Origin: an uncultured Paracoccaceae bacterium
GTDB lineage: Bacteria > Pseudomonadota > Alphaproteobacteria > Rhodobacterales > Rhodobacteraceae
Reading direction: 5' to 3'
Assembly: GCA_943787785.1 (NCBI GenBank)
Contig: CALSNT010000003.1
Location: 248,001 to 312,000, forward strand
DNA length: 64,000 nt
Shown here: positions 17,077 to 25,375 of the stretch, piece after piece
Numbering within the stretch: position 1 is the stretch's first letter
Layout: the number at the start of each line of letters is the position of its first letter
Translations under genes and position numbers: made by a program
The notes under the pieces: generated by a model
Told to the model about the DNA's origin: nothing
The model's input: only the letters and a program-made list of their open reading frames with translations
The model's database searches: none

Positions 17077-17093
17077 TTGTTATATTATAACAA
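17077..17093. promoter_or_regulatory. Perfect 17-base palindrome upstream of terminase remnant
   Basis: TTGTTATATTATAACAA is a perfect inverted repeat (8-base arms, one central base) ending 17 bases before the ATG of the terminase-like gene. Its position between promoter region and start fits an operator or a phage-type regulatory site. It is much more AT-rich than its surroundings. No function is shown. Confidence 0.4.
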
Positions 17094-17110
17094 TTCGAAT
17101 GGATGGACCG

Positions 17111-17522
17111 ATGCTGACATTGAAACAACAGACATTCGCCGACCTGATCGCGACAGGACAACGACAATCTGCCGCGTATCGCAGCGCCTACGATGCCGCC
17201 GACATGTCACCGGCTGACCGTCTGGAACGAGGCATCGCGGCTTGTCCGCCACCCAGAGGTGGCCCAGAGGGTGGCTCTGCTACAGCAAGAGGCAGAATAC
17301 TCTGCCGCGACCCGACGAGAGGCTACGCGGGATTTTGTCTTTCGGGAACTGGCGGCACTGGCGATGGACGCGCCAACCTCAAATGCGCGTTTGAAGGCGC
17401 TTGAACTGCTCGGAAAAACTGTCGGCATGTTCACAGATCGGGTTGAGGTGGAGGAGGTCGAACGGAGCGTCGAGGAAATCGAGGCATCTATCAGGCAGCG
17501 GCTGGGTGCTTCGGGCCGGTAG
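17111..17522 (+). pseudogene. Phage terminase small subunit, single-base frameshift
   Basis: Frame one from ATG 17111 gives MLTLKQQTFADLIATGQRQS and AAYRSAYDAADMSPA. Frame two then gives VWNEASRLVRHPEVAQRVAL, AATRREATRDFVFRELAAL and NARLKALELLGKTVGMFTDR, ending at 17522. Together they read as one terminase small subunit (DNA-packaging, helix-turn-helix start). Removing the A at about 17217 restores the frame through AAVWNEASR, so a one-base insertion is the likely lesion. No large subunit or other phage gene follows. Confidence 0.7.
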
Positions 17523-17684
17523 TTTAACTGATGCCGGTAGAACAGGGCTGTAGGGCCGCTTTCACAGTTAGTCATTAAGGCTTCTCCCACTTGCGGGTGA
17601 TCCCGCTCCAATGCCGACCGTCCGGGCTGTGCTTGTCCCACGCCGATGGGTCCGGCGGCCCTGCCTCCTGATCGTAAAGGCATA
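17523..17684. other. Intergenic stretch between terminase remnant and porin terminator
   Basis: No gene is recognised. A short minus-strand frame ending near 17577 (…HSPDGRHWSGITRKWEKP) looks like a protein C-terminus but is only about 30 codons long and has no start, so it may be another remnant. Confidence 0.3.
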
Positions 17685-17709
17685 AAAAAGCGGGCCAAAA
17701 GCCCGCTTT
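17684..17709 (-). terminator. Rho-independent terminator of the porin gene
   Basis: On the minus strand AAAGCGGGC pairs with GCCCGCTTT across a five-base loop, followed by a T run (A run at 17684-17689 on the plus strand). It begins about 23 bases after the porin stop codon and fits a strong monocistronic terminator. Confidence 0.85.
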
Positions 17710-17731
17710 CTCAATCTCTAATCTGATTGGA

Positions 17732-18628
17732 TCAGAAGTCCATCGAGATACCGGCGTCCCAGATGACTTCGCCTTCGTAGCGGGAATCTACAACACCAGC
17801 CACTAGCGATGCGCCTCCACCAAGGTCGTGCGAAACGCCCAGACCATAGTGATCGGCGCCCCCCAAATCACTGTCAAAGTGATTGACAAAAGCGGTGAAC
17901 GTCGTCGCGCCGGCGGTCAGGTCAATCGATGCCGCAGTGTCTGTTTCATGGATACCAAACCCTTTCCAATCGCCATGTACAACTTTGAACATTACCGACC
18001 CAAGTTCAACACCGCCACCAAGGAACCATTTGTCCGAATTCGATTCGTAGTTCTCATAACCCGCAGCAACATGCCATGACCCACCATCGAATTTGGCGCC
18101 TAACGAGTAGGCCTCTCCAAGGCCGTCGCTTCCGCCACCGTTTCCATCAATGCCAACGTTGAATGAAAGCGCTCCGCCAGTATACGAATATAGCGCGGAT
18201 GGCGTATCATCGGGAAGGAAGTGCAAAGTGTCGTTGCGGTCACCCAGACCAGTCAGGCCGACGCCCGAAACGTTGCCGACAGCCGCTTCTGAAGCCGAGT
18301 CAACATCGCCCATCGCCAGCTTGTGGCCGCCTTGGCTGATGTGGACTGATCCAGCAGTGCCGTCGGCGGCGCCGCCAGCATTGTCAGCGCGGAAACTGAA
18401 GCCGAAACCGAGGCCGCCATCGGTTTCACCGGAGCCGGTGAACTCAACGCGTGCGCGGCTGGTGAAATTAAGATCGTAAGGCCATTTGTCATTGGTAACA
18501 CCCATGCGAGCGTCGCCCGACAGCGTGATGCTGTGATCATGGCCGGTGTCGGCCATGGTGAAATCTGCCGCGGCGGCTGCGCCGACCGACAGGACCAGAG
18601 CGGTCGATGCAAGAAGTGTGTTTTTCAT
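17732..18628 (-). CDS. Outer-membrane porin (Rhodobacter type)
   Basis: The 298-residue precursor has a signal peptide (MKNTLLASTALVLSVGAAAA). A beta-strand-rich mature part follows, beginning DFTMADTGHDHSITLSGDAR, with alternating aromatic and small residues and ending ISMDF with a terminal Phe, the signature of outer-membrane beta barrels. Glycine- and Asp-rich loops fit a general diffusion porin of the 16-stranded Rhodobacter type. The start at 18628 is preceded in frame by GTG-AAA (18634), but the ATG suits the signal peptide. It is monocistronic with its own terminator. A run of ten G residues (plus strand) lies 48-57 bases before the start and could make expression variable. Confidence 0.88.
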   Translation of the reverse strand: MKNTLLASTALVLSVGAAAAADFTMADTGHDHSITLSGDARMGVTNDKWPYDLNFTSRARVEFTGSGETDGGLGFGFSFRADNAGGAADGTAGSVHISQGGHKLAMGDVDSASEAAVGNVSGVGLTGLGDRNDTLHFLPDDTPSALYSYTGGALSFNVGIDGNGGGSDGLGEAYSLGAKFDGGSWHVAAGYENYESNSDKWFLGGGVELGSVMFKVVHGDWKGFGIHETDTAASIDLTAGATTFTAFVNHFDSDLGGADHYGLGVSHDLGGGASLVAGVVDSRYEGEVIWDAGISMDF

Positions 18629-18675
18629 TTTCACGGTCCAAACTAGCCCAAATTTCCCCTTTTGTGTCACAGTCA

Positions 18676-18685
18676 GGGGGGGGGG
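18676..18685. promoter_or_regulatory. Ten-base G tract in the porin promoter/leader
   Basis: Ten consecutive G (C on the porin's coding strand) lie 48 to 57 bases upstream of the porin ATG. A TTGGTT sequence directly upstream in the minus direction could be a -35 element, which would put the tract in the promoter spacer. Homopolymeric tracts in this place change length by slipped-strand pairing and switch promoters in other bacteria (for example porA of Neisseria). Whether it does so here is inference. Confidence 0.45.
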
Positions 18686-19035
18686 TAACCAAGGCATTCG
18701 GAGTTGACCGCCGACTCGGCGGGCAAATATAGCAAAATCGCAACACCATCCAACGGCCCCATGGTGGTGATCGGCTGCTGAACTGAGAGGCATTGTTGAA
18801 TGTAGCATAATAGACGACATTGTGAGGTGCCGGGAACGTCAGATATGCGCGCTGAGGCCCGGTCAGGGCACTTTGTGCCGGTCAGAACCCCACGGCGACC
18901 AAACCAGCCAATGCCGCTGGCACCACGGTTACCTACTTAATCATTGCCTCGATTTTGCGGGCCTTGCGCATCAGGTCATTCAGTGCCCTGCGTTCCTCGA
19001 CCCATTCGCGGGTTCGCATCCCGTGTTTATAGGCA
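18686..19035. other. Intergenic stretch between porin and AlgX-like remnant
   Basis: This holds the divergent upstream region of the porin and about 200 bases that probably once coded for the front of the AlgX-like protein. I see no recognisable residues before about 19036 and no RNA or repeat. Confidence 0.4.
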
Positions 19036-19573
19036 GGCAATAGATCTGGCCGGGACATTTGCCGAGCTACGCGCAGACACAGACGCTTTTATGCGGACTG
19101 ACACCCATTGGACTCCACGCGCGGCGCAATTGGCGGCGCGTGAAATTGGCAATGCACTTCACCTTGCAGACCCCGTGGGCAATCCATTCATCACGACATT
19201 TGCACCAGCGCAGGATTTTCAGGGCGATTTGATGCAGTTCGTCTCTTTGGGTGCCTTGGGTCAGGGGCTGGGGCCGCGCGCCGAAACGATTGAAATCCCG
19301 GAAACGCTCAAAATCGGCGGCGATGACTTGCTGCTTGACGACATTGCCACTCCGCTGGCTTTGGTCGGAAGCAGCTATTCGGCTCGCCAAGAATTCAACT
19401 TCGCAGGATTTCTGCAACAAGAACTTGGACTCGATTTGGTAAATCATGCGGTTCAGGGCCGTGGGCCGTTTGCGCCCATGCGTGAACTACTTGCGTCAGA
19501 CTCCTTGCTGGCGGGAAATCCCGAAATTGTGGTTTGGGAGATTCCTGAACGCTACCTGGTGATGACACAATGA
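18944..19573 (+). pseudogene. AlgX/AlgJ-like SGNH protein, 5'-truncated
   Basis: From about 19036 the frame is a good AlgX/AlgJ-like (SGNH hydrolase fold) C-terminal part: FMRTDTHWTPRAAQL has the catalytic D-x-H-W-type motif, and ALVGSSYSARQEFNFAGFLQ the Ser block. It ends with EIVVWEIPERYLVMTQ. The first 30 codons from ATG 18944 are Cys- and Pro-rich and unlike the family, and the usual signal peptide and first third are missing. The stop overlaps the next start as ATGA, so the pair was once a normal two-gene unit. These proteins help O-acetylate exopolysaccharides in the periplasm. Confidence 0.6.
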
Positions 19574-20886
19574 TCATTCGGTTTGCGACAGCTCTTATTG
19601 CATTCGGCACAGTCAGCGCTGCCACCGCAGCCCCATACTGCGCCGATATGCTCGACACGGACAATCTAGAGAAGCGGTATCACTATCAGGCCCCGATCTA
19701 TAACGATGACCAGACCGGATGGATTATTGGCAGCAATCAGCTGGACATCAACCACCGCATAAACGTTCAGACATTTGTCCTGATGGGCCAAATTGTTTCT
19801 GAGTTAAATCAACTCGGCACTGAGTTGGCCATCATGATCGCGCCACCCAGACCCGTTGTTGCGGGGCAAGACGTGGTCGATGCTACGACGGGTGAACCGG
19901 GCCTTCACGACATTCGCAAGCAGCAAATGAATTATTGGCACATGGTCAATCAACTGCGCGCTAGCGGCGCTTCAGTCGCGGACTTGCAGCAGGTCGCGTT
20001 GAGCGACTCGCGGATCCGAAACTCGTACTACTTTCACCGCGATACCCATTGGACCAATATTGGTGCCGCACATAGTGTTCTTGCGGTCGCCCGGGCCGCA
20101 GGCCGAACTGCAGAACTGAACTTTGAGGATCTTCCGGTTGTCAGCACATACGAGGAACGCGGCTCGCTCAGCGATATCGTCGGAAACACTTGTGGCAACG
20201 CGCCGAGCCCTGAAACGTCAGTTCTGTTCGATTACTCCAGCTCCAGCAACCTGGGCTTGCTCGATGACGCACCTGAGGTGACCGTGGCCCTCGTTGGCAC
20301 CAGTTTCAGCGACCGAAACGGCCGGGACTCCTATCAGGTCTCTGACGCATTCGCTTCAGTCCTCGATACGGGAGTCGTGAACCACTCCATTTCCGGGGGC
20401 GGCATGGTTGGGCCGATCGAAGCCTATGTGTTGAGTGGGCGCTTAGCGGCTGAAAAGCCTGAATTGCTTGTTTGGGAATTTCCCTACACGTATGTCATTC
20501 GCGAGCGCCACCTGCGCCAGGTTCTTGGTGCTATCAGATCCAAAGGGGCCAACGAAATTTCGAGCCGCACAGTAACGTTGAGTGGTGGCGCAGGAGACAT
20601 AAATGTCGAACCTCCTAGCGCGGATGCCGACCTGATCAGCCTGCGAATGGATCAACCCGGCGACAGGAACATTGAGGTCCAACTGGATTTTGCCAGCGGT
20701 GCTTCGAAAACCATTCATATGCAACGTACCAGGCGCGTCGAGGAAGCAGCTGTCCTCGATACCTGGTGGGCCGACCTCAGCAGGCATTCCAGCCAGGACA
20801 TTGCCAAGGTTTCTGTAAAATTGCGCGAGGATTCCGCCGCGACGTCCATCAGTATCGGCTTTTATCAGACCGAACGCGTCGAATAG
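19570..20886 (+). CDS. AlgX-like polysaccharide O-acetylation protein
   Basis: The 438-residue protein has a signal peptide (FATALIAFGTVSAATA) and an SGNH-like catalytic domain. Visible features are the 'RPVVAGQD' block, the SYYFHRDTHWTNIGAAH motif carrying Asp and His, and TVALVGTSFSDR with the nucleophile Ser. The C-terminal 130 residues look like a carbohydrate-binding beta domain, as in AlgX. By family it moves acetyl groups onto a polymer in the periplasm together with an MBOAT protein (AlgI), but no algI is in this window. It overlaps the truncated paralog upstream by four bases. Confidence 0.8.
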   Translation: MIIRFATALIAFGTVSAATAAPYCADMLDTDNLEKRYHYQAPIYNDDQTGWIIGSNQLDINHRINVQTFVLMGQIVSELNQLGTELAIMIAPPRPVVAGQDVVDATTGEPGLHDIRKQQMNYWHMVNQLRASGASVADLQQVALSDSRIRNSYYFHRDTHWTNIGAAHSVLAVARAAGRTAELNFEDLPVVSTYEERGSLSDIVGNTCGNAPSPETSVLFDYSSSSNLGLLDDAPEVTVALVGTSFSDRNGRDSYQVSDAFASVLDTGVVNHSISGGGMVGPIEAYVLSGRLAAEKPELLVWEFPYTYVIRERHLRQVLGAIRSKGANEISSRTVTLSGGAGDINVEPPSADADLISLRMDQPGDRNIEVQLDFASGASKTIHMQRTRRVEEAAVLDTWWADLSRHSSQDIAKVSVKLREDSAATSISIGFYQTERVE

Positions 20887-21097
20887 TCCGCCCGGACTCC
20901 GGAGCAGTGTCACGGAGGAAATCACCTTGTCTGCGCTCAAAACGATCAAAACGATGCGCGCTGGCGCATTTCGCGGGGATTGCTCGGCATGTGGTGGAAC
21001 CAGTCCCGATTGATGTTTGCAGCTACAAAACCCACCGTCGAGATTTGCCTCGCTCAGCAAAGCTTTTGACTCGCTGAGACCGAACCCGCAGTATCGT

Positions 21098-21109
21098 GCA
21101 TACGTTTGC
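21098..21109. promoter_or_regulatory. Candidate LacI-family operator (site 1)
   Basis: GCATACGTTTGC matches the palindrome GCAAACGTTTGC found near the lacI gene at 11 of 12 positions. It ends 19 bases before the GTG of the FAD oxidoreductase gene, a position where a bound repressor would block transcription of that gene and the M24 gene after it. Confidence 0.5.
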
Positions 21110-21128
21110 GTAAATTGGGGGCAATCTT

Positions 21129-22709
21129 GTGCCGAATGTCGATTTCGTTGTTGCCGGCGCTGGGCACAATAGCCTGATTACGGCCTGCTATCTGGTTAAG
21201 GCCGGATTTTCCTGTTGCGTGATTGACGCGCGCTCGATCCCCGGTGGTGGCTGCGCGACAGAGGAAATCTTGGGGCCAGGGTATGGAATCGACACCTGCT
21301 CCACTGGTCACACGCTGATGCTGCAGAACCCTATCATCCGCGCAGATGAGCTTGGATTGGTGGAGAAGTATGGTCTGTCCTACCTGCACCCGGACCCGGT
21401 TGCCCACGTCGCCTTGCCGGACGGTGAGCAGATTACCATGTCGCTGGATTGCGAAGCGACGATGGCGGAACTAGCCAGATACTCGGAAAAAGACGCTCAA
21501 AGCTACGGCCGACTGATCGCGGAATTCGATGAACTTCGCCCGCTACTTGGCAAAGCGCGTTCCGGCCCTATCGGTATGGCTCCGTCGATGAAATCGCTGC
21601 TTGCAGAGCATCCCCGTGGCGGCATCTGGGCTCGCCGAATGGCGATGAGTGCGCGCGACATCATCCTTCGAGAATTCGAGAGCCCTCATGTGCGGGCGTT
21701 TATGGGGTGGTTATCGTTCCAGACGGCGGTGCCGATTGATCAGGCTGGTACCGGTATTCTTCCCTATCAGATCGCCGCGCCGCGACAGGCCAGCAGTTGG
21801 TCGATCCCCAAAGGGGGGTCTGGACGGCTGACGGACGCGCTGGTCGGGTTCCTTGGCGACCATGGGGTGACATTTTACTGTAACGCGACTGTTGCCAGGT
21901 TGATCCTGGACGACGGACGTTGCGTAGGCGTTGAAACCAATGATGGTCGCGCGTTTCGGGCCAAACAGGGCGTGGTGTCGACCATACACGTCAAACACTT
22001 GGCGGACATGGCGCCGCACGAGGCTTGGGGTGAAGATTTCATCTTCGGAACCGATACCTACAATGTCGGCGTTCCATTCTTTGCGAGCTATCTGGCAACT
22101 TCTGCGCCGCCGGTCTTTGAGACTCCACGCGGCCCGCGCACGGCGGTCTCGGCAGGGTATGCGGGATGGCTCGAGAATCTCGTTCAATCCGGTCGCGATA
22201 TCTACGACAAGCGCCTGTCGGAGGAGGTGGCGTGGCTGCTGGTTGCGACGCCAACGCTGGTTGATCCCTCGCGCGCGCCGGAAGGCCATCACACGGTCAA
22301 GTTTCTGACTCACACAATCTATGATCTACCCGGCGTTGGTCCGGCAGGGTGGGCAGACCGGAAGGAAGCGTTTGCCGACAAGCTGATTGAAACGATCCGG
22401 CGGTTCTGTCCCGATTTCACCGACGATGTGATTTTGCAGCGAATGACCAAATCGCCCGTCGATATCGAAGCACTGAACCCGCATATGATTCACGGAGCGC
22501 CCCACGGTGGCGACCGCTCGGCCACGTTTGCCGGTGATCAGCGACCGGTGCCGGGCTGGGCCTCGCACCGGATGCCAATTCCGGGGCTGTATCAGACTGG
22601 CGGAACGACACATCCCGGCGGTTCGATTACAGGCTTTCCGGGGCGCAACGCGGCGATGGTCGTGTTGCGGGATCTGGGTTTGGATATTTCGAACATCATG
22701 GCAGTCTGA
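21129..22709 (+). CDS. FAD-dependent oxidoreductase, phytoene desaturase-like
   Basis: The 526-residue protein starts at a GTG, immediately followed by the FAD-binding beta-alpha-beta motif VVAGAGHNSLITACYLVKAG and the acidic end of the second strand (VIDAR). The second conserved block PGGGCATEE and a C-terminal GSITGFPGRNAAM place it with phytoene desaturase/amine oxidase-like flavoproteins (COG1233). In this subgroup the substrate is rarely a carotenoid. No crt gene is nearby, and the context argues for oxidation of an amine, amide or ring compound. It is followed after 10 bases by the M24 gene, so the two form an operon. A LacI-type site lies just upstream. Confidence 0.8.
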   Translation: MPNVDFVVAGAGHNSLITACYLVKAGFSCCVIDARSIPGGGCATEEILGPGYGIDTCSTGHTLMLQNPIIRADELGLVEKYGLSYLHPDPVAHVALPDGEQITMSLDCEATMAELARYSEKDAQSYGRLIAEFDELRPLLGKARSGPIGMAPSMKSLLAEHPRGGIWARRMAMSARDIILREFESPHVRAFMGWLSFQTAVPIDQAGTGILPYQIAAPRQASSWSIPKGGSGRLTDALVGFLGDHGVTFYCNATVARLILDDGRCVGVETNDGRAFRAKQGVVSTIHVKHLADMAPHEAWGEDFIFGTDTYNVGVPFFASYLATSAPPVFETPRGPRTAVSAGYAGWLENLVQSGRDIYDKRLSEEVAWLLVATPTLVDPSRAPEGHHTVKFLTHTIYDLPGVGPAGWADRKEAFADKLIETIRRFCPDFTDDVILQRMTKSPVDIEALNPHMIHGAPHGGDRSATFAGDQRPVPGWASHRMPIPGLYQTGGTTHPGGSITGFPGRNAAMVVLRDLGLDISNIMAV

Positions 22710-22719
22710 GGAGGGTCAC

Positions 22720-24006
22720 ATGACTGGATTTACGTCCCCCGAGTGGGAAGACACGCGGCAATTTCTGGACCAGGGTCAGACTTTCGCGCGGATGAAGAGC
22801 ACGCCCTATTATCGCGACGCTGTCTACGCGCAATTCAGCCGGACGGAATATGAACGCCGCTTCAGCGCTCTGCGCGACAGAATGGAACGCGACGGGCTGG
22901 ATGTAGTGATTTGCCCTGGTGGTCCCAGCCACTGGAGTTTTGGTGGCGGCATGCTGTGGCTGTCCGGACATTGGGAGTGGCACTGCAGTTGTGTCTACGT
23001 GGTCTTCCCACGTGTCGGAGAGCCGACATTGATCTATGGCATGGGCGGCACCCATATCGAGGCAGTTCGACGTGAAGTCGCGGTTGCGATAAGCGATGTA
23101 CGCTCCAGCCGGAACGGACAGTTTGGCGTCGTGATGGCCGAGCGGATCCGAGAGCTTGGCCAGGAGGCAGGTCGGATCGGGTTGTTGGAACTGGACCCGC
23201 GTCACAAGGACTACATGCCGGTCAATCAATATCAGAGCCTGTGTGAGGAACTGCCCGAGGCTGATGTCGTCTTCACCGAAGGCCTGATGCACGAGTTACT
23301 GGTTGTTAAGAGCGATGAGGAACTGGACTGCGTGCGCCACGCCGGAACGCTTTGCACGAATGCAATGCAGGCGATTGCCGATGCCGCGCGGCCTGGCGCG
23401 ACGGAACAGGACCTGCGGGCCGCCGCAGGGTCGGCCATTCTGGCCGGGGGCGGGGACATCGATTTTCTGATCATAGGATCAACGCCAATGGATGACCCGG
23501 CAATGGTGTTCGGCAATCCGCGCCCCTCCCTCAGGGAGCTTTCGACGGGCGATATGATCATCATGGAGCTTGCCGCCGGCTATCGTGGTTATTCTGCCCA
23601 GATCGGCCAGCCGATTTGCCTTGGCGCGCCGCCTGACCCGGTTCAGCGATTCTGGGACGAGATTGCGAAGCCGGGGTATGAGAGGGTCACGGCCTGTATT
23701 GAACCCGGCCGAAAAGTCTCTGACATGTCAGATGCTGCCGGATTTTTTCGCCAGATGGCTTGCCAGTCGAGGCCGATTGTCACGCACGGGATCGATTTCG
23801 TTTCAGACGGCCCCCATGCTTTCATAGAAGGGGCAAAGACTCATTCTTTTGATGAGGTTCTGAAACCCGGGATGGTGCTGATGCCAGAACCGAATCCGAT
23901 TACGGCAGATGGCATGATGGGTATGTTCGTGGGGCACACATTTATCGTGACCGATGATGGTCGGGAATGTGTAGACGACTGGCCGCTGGAACTGACGGTT
24001 GTGTAG
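22720..24006 (+). CDS. M24-family (creatinase/aminopeptidase P fold) protein lacking most metal ligands
   Basis: The 428-residue product starts at an ATG with GAGGAGGG upstream, although the frame is open earlier. The C-terminal half has the pita-bread fold pattern. In place of the five metal ligands I read E283 (usual Asp), Q294 (usual Asp), H356, E390 and a GHTF block where the last Glu should be. This suggests a non-metal enzyme such as creatinase, or a lyase of the DddP type, rather than a peptidase. A second M24 protein lies at 44243. By context it hydrolyses or cleaves an intermediate of the unknown catabolic substrate. Confidence 0.78.
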   Translation: MTGFTSPEWEDTRQFLDQGQTFARMKSTPYYRDAVYAQFSRTEYERRFSALRDRMERDGLDVVICPGGPSHWSFGGGMLWLSGHWEWHCSCVYVVFPRVGEPTLIYGMGGTHIEAVRREVAVAISDVRSSRNGQFGVVMAERIRELGQEAGRIGLLELDPRHKDYMPVNQYQSLCEELPEADVVFTEGLMHELLVVKSDEELDCVRHAGTLCTNAMQAIADAARPGATEQDLRAAAGSAILAGGGDIDFLIIGSTPMDDPAMVFGNPRPSLRELSTGDMIIMELAAGYRGYSAQIGQPICLGAPPDPVQRFWDEIAKPGYERVTACIEPGRKVSDMSDAAGFFRQMACQSRPIVTHGIDFVSDGPHAFIEGAKTHSFDEVLKPGMVLMPEPNPITADGMMGMFVGHTFIVTDDGRECVDDWPLELTVV

Positions 24007-24051
24007 CGTTGTTCTCTGGGGCTAGTGGTCAGTTTCTGCAATGCCTCAGCA

Positions 24052-25194
24052 TTACCCGTTCAGGTGATCCGCCAACCATTGAAACGAGGCCGGCCCCCAT
24101 TCGGGCTGATGTTCGAACGCGCAATGGCCTGAGCCTTTATAGACCTTCGCGCTGCGGGTCCCCGGTGGGCCGCTTTCCAGCATGAAATATATGTTTCCGA
24201 TCGGGGCGAGGTGATCGCTGTCACCGTTTATCATCAGAACGGGCATGGTGATTTTGTCGACCAGCCCAAGTGACGACAACGACCAGCCCGCGAAGATTTC
24301 CTTTTCCTTCTCGACCGACCATGTCGGGAACGAGGGTGGCCCGTCCGCCGGCCCGAACCGATAGGTCGAGCGGCGATTGCGCGCCTCGGCCACCGCGGCC
24401 ATTTCATCCTCGGTCATATCATAGCCAAAGGGGTGTCCTGCATTCGCAACCACAGCTTTCACTTTGTCTGGGGCCGTTCCTGCAAGCTGCATAACGGAGT
24501 AACCGCCACGGCTGACCCCAAAAGCACCGACACGGTCCGCGTCCACTTCAGGCCGGGCCATCAGTGCATCGATGGCCGCAACCCAGGCTTTCACCGACTC
24601 CGGCTTCCACGGGAACGGGTTTTCACCGGTGCCCGGCGCATCCATTACCAGCGATGCCAGCCCGGCGTCCAACGCCAGTTCGGCGGCCCATCCGCGATCT
24701 TCCTTGAAGACATCCGCGCCGCACATAATCAACACGGCCGGGATCGGTGAGTCGGATTTTGGCGCGCGAAAATGCGCCCGGAAGCTTTCTTCTTGGCAAA
24801 CGATATCCATCACTTCCATCGGCGGGTCCAGATGCGCACATGCTTTGCGGTAGGCACGTGCGCAATCCGCGCTGATCGCGGCCTTTACGGTTGAAACTTC
24901 GGACGGAAACCGGCCAATCGCGTAGAATGTCTTGGCAAGCAGATGCGCTTTTCGCGCTGCTGCGTGGTCGCCGTCGGTGTCGTAATCATCCCCGAGCGCT
25001 TCGTGTTTTGCCCCGGCCGCGCGCCAGATAGGCACCCAGTTATCCTCGGTCGTGCTGTCCAGGCTGGCGACGATTCCTTCCAGTTCATCGATGTCCTCAA
25101 TCATCGAAAGCCAGCGCCGATAGAAGCCGCCACGGGCAACGATAAATGGGTCTTCGCCGGGAATGTGTTCCAGATCGGATGATTTTTTTGCCAT
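24052..25194 (-). CDS. Alpha/beta hydrolase, FrsA/dihydroxypseudooxynicotine-hydrolase-like
   Basis: The 380-residue protein has a helical N-terminal domain (about 1-130) and a C-terminal alpha/beta hydrolase core. The nucleophile elbow is GVSRGG. An acid follows in INGDSDHLAP, and the catalytic His in GSGHCAFEHQPEW. The split domain layout matches FrsA-like esterases and the C-C bond hydrolase that cleaves 2,6-dihydroxypseudooxynicotine. The true substrate is unknown. It is transcribed away from the Dpp-type operon with a candidate LacI operator in the shared 180-base gap. A paralog with the same layout is at 43040. Confidence 0.8.
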   Translation of the reverse strand: MAKKSSDLEHIPGEDPFIVARGGFYRRWLSMIEDIDELEGIVASLDSTTEDNWVPIWRAAGAKHEALGDDYDTDGDHAAARKAHLLAKTFYAIGRFPSEVSTVKAAISADCARAYRKACAHLDPPMEVMDIVCQEESFRAHFRAPKSDSPIPAVLIMCGADVFKEDRGWAAELALDAGLASLVMDAPGTGENPFPWKPESVKAWVAAIDALMARPEVDADRVGAFGVSRGGYSVMQLAGTAPDKVKAVVANAGHPFGYDMTEDEMAAVAEARNRRSTYRFGPADGPPSFPTWSVEKEKEIFAGWSLSSLGLVDKITMPVLMINGDSDHLAPIGNIYFMLESGPPGTRSAKVYKGSGHCAFEHQPEWGPASFQWLADHLNG

Positions 25195-25275
25195 GTTAAT
25201 AACCCGTTAGACGCTATTATTGATCGGATGATAATGAGTGTAGACAGATAGAAACTGGCGCGCTACATTTTTTGG

Positions 25276-25287
25276 GCAAACGATTGC
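25276..25287. promoter_or_regulatory. Candidate LacI-family operator (site 2)
   Basis: GCAAACGATTGC differs at one base from the perfect palindrome at 35960. It lies between the divergent hydrolase (start 25194) and Dpp-type operon (start 25376), so one repressor dimer could control both directions. Confidence 0.55.
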
Positions 25288-25375
25288 ATAAAAGTGCAAC
25301 ACGGCGCGTAGTCGATACCAGGCCGGTTTCGCGTTCAGTGAATTTCGACTGTCGAATGACCCTTGGGAGGATGAC

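Noticed and set aside
21129-22709. Carotenoid biosynthesis gene crtI
   Set aside because: The flavoprotein is only distantly like phytoene desaturase and no crt genes are adjacent; COG1233 members have many other substrates.
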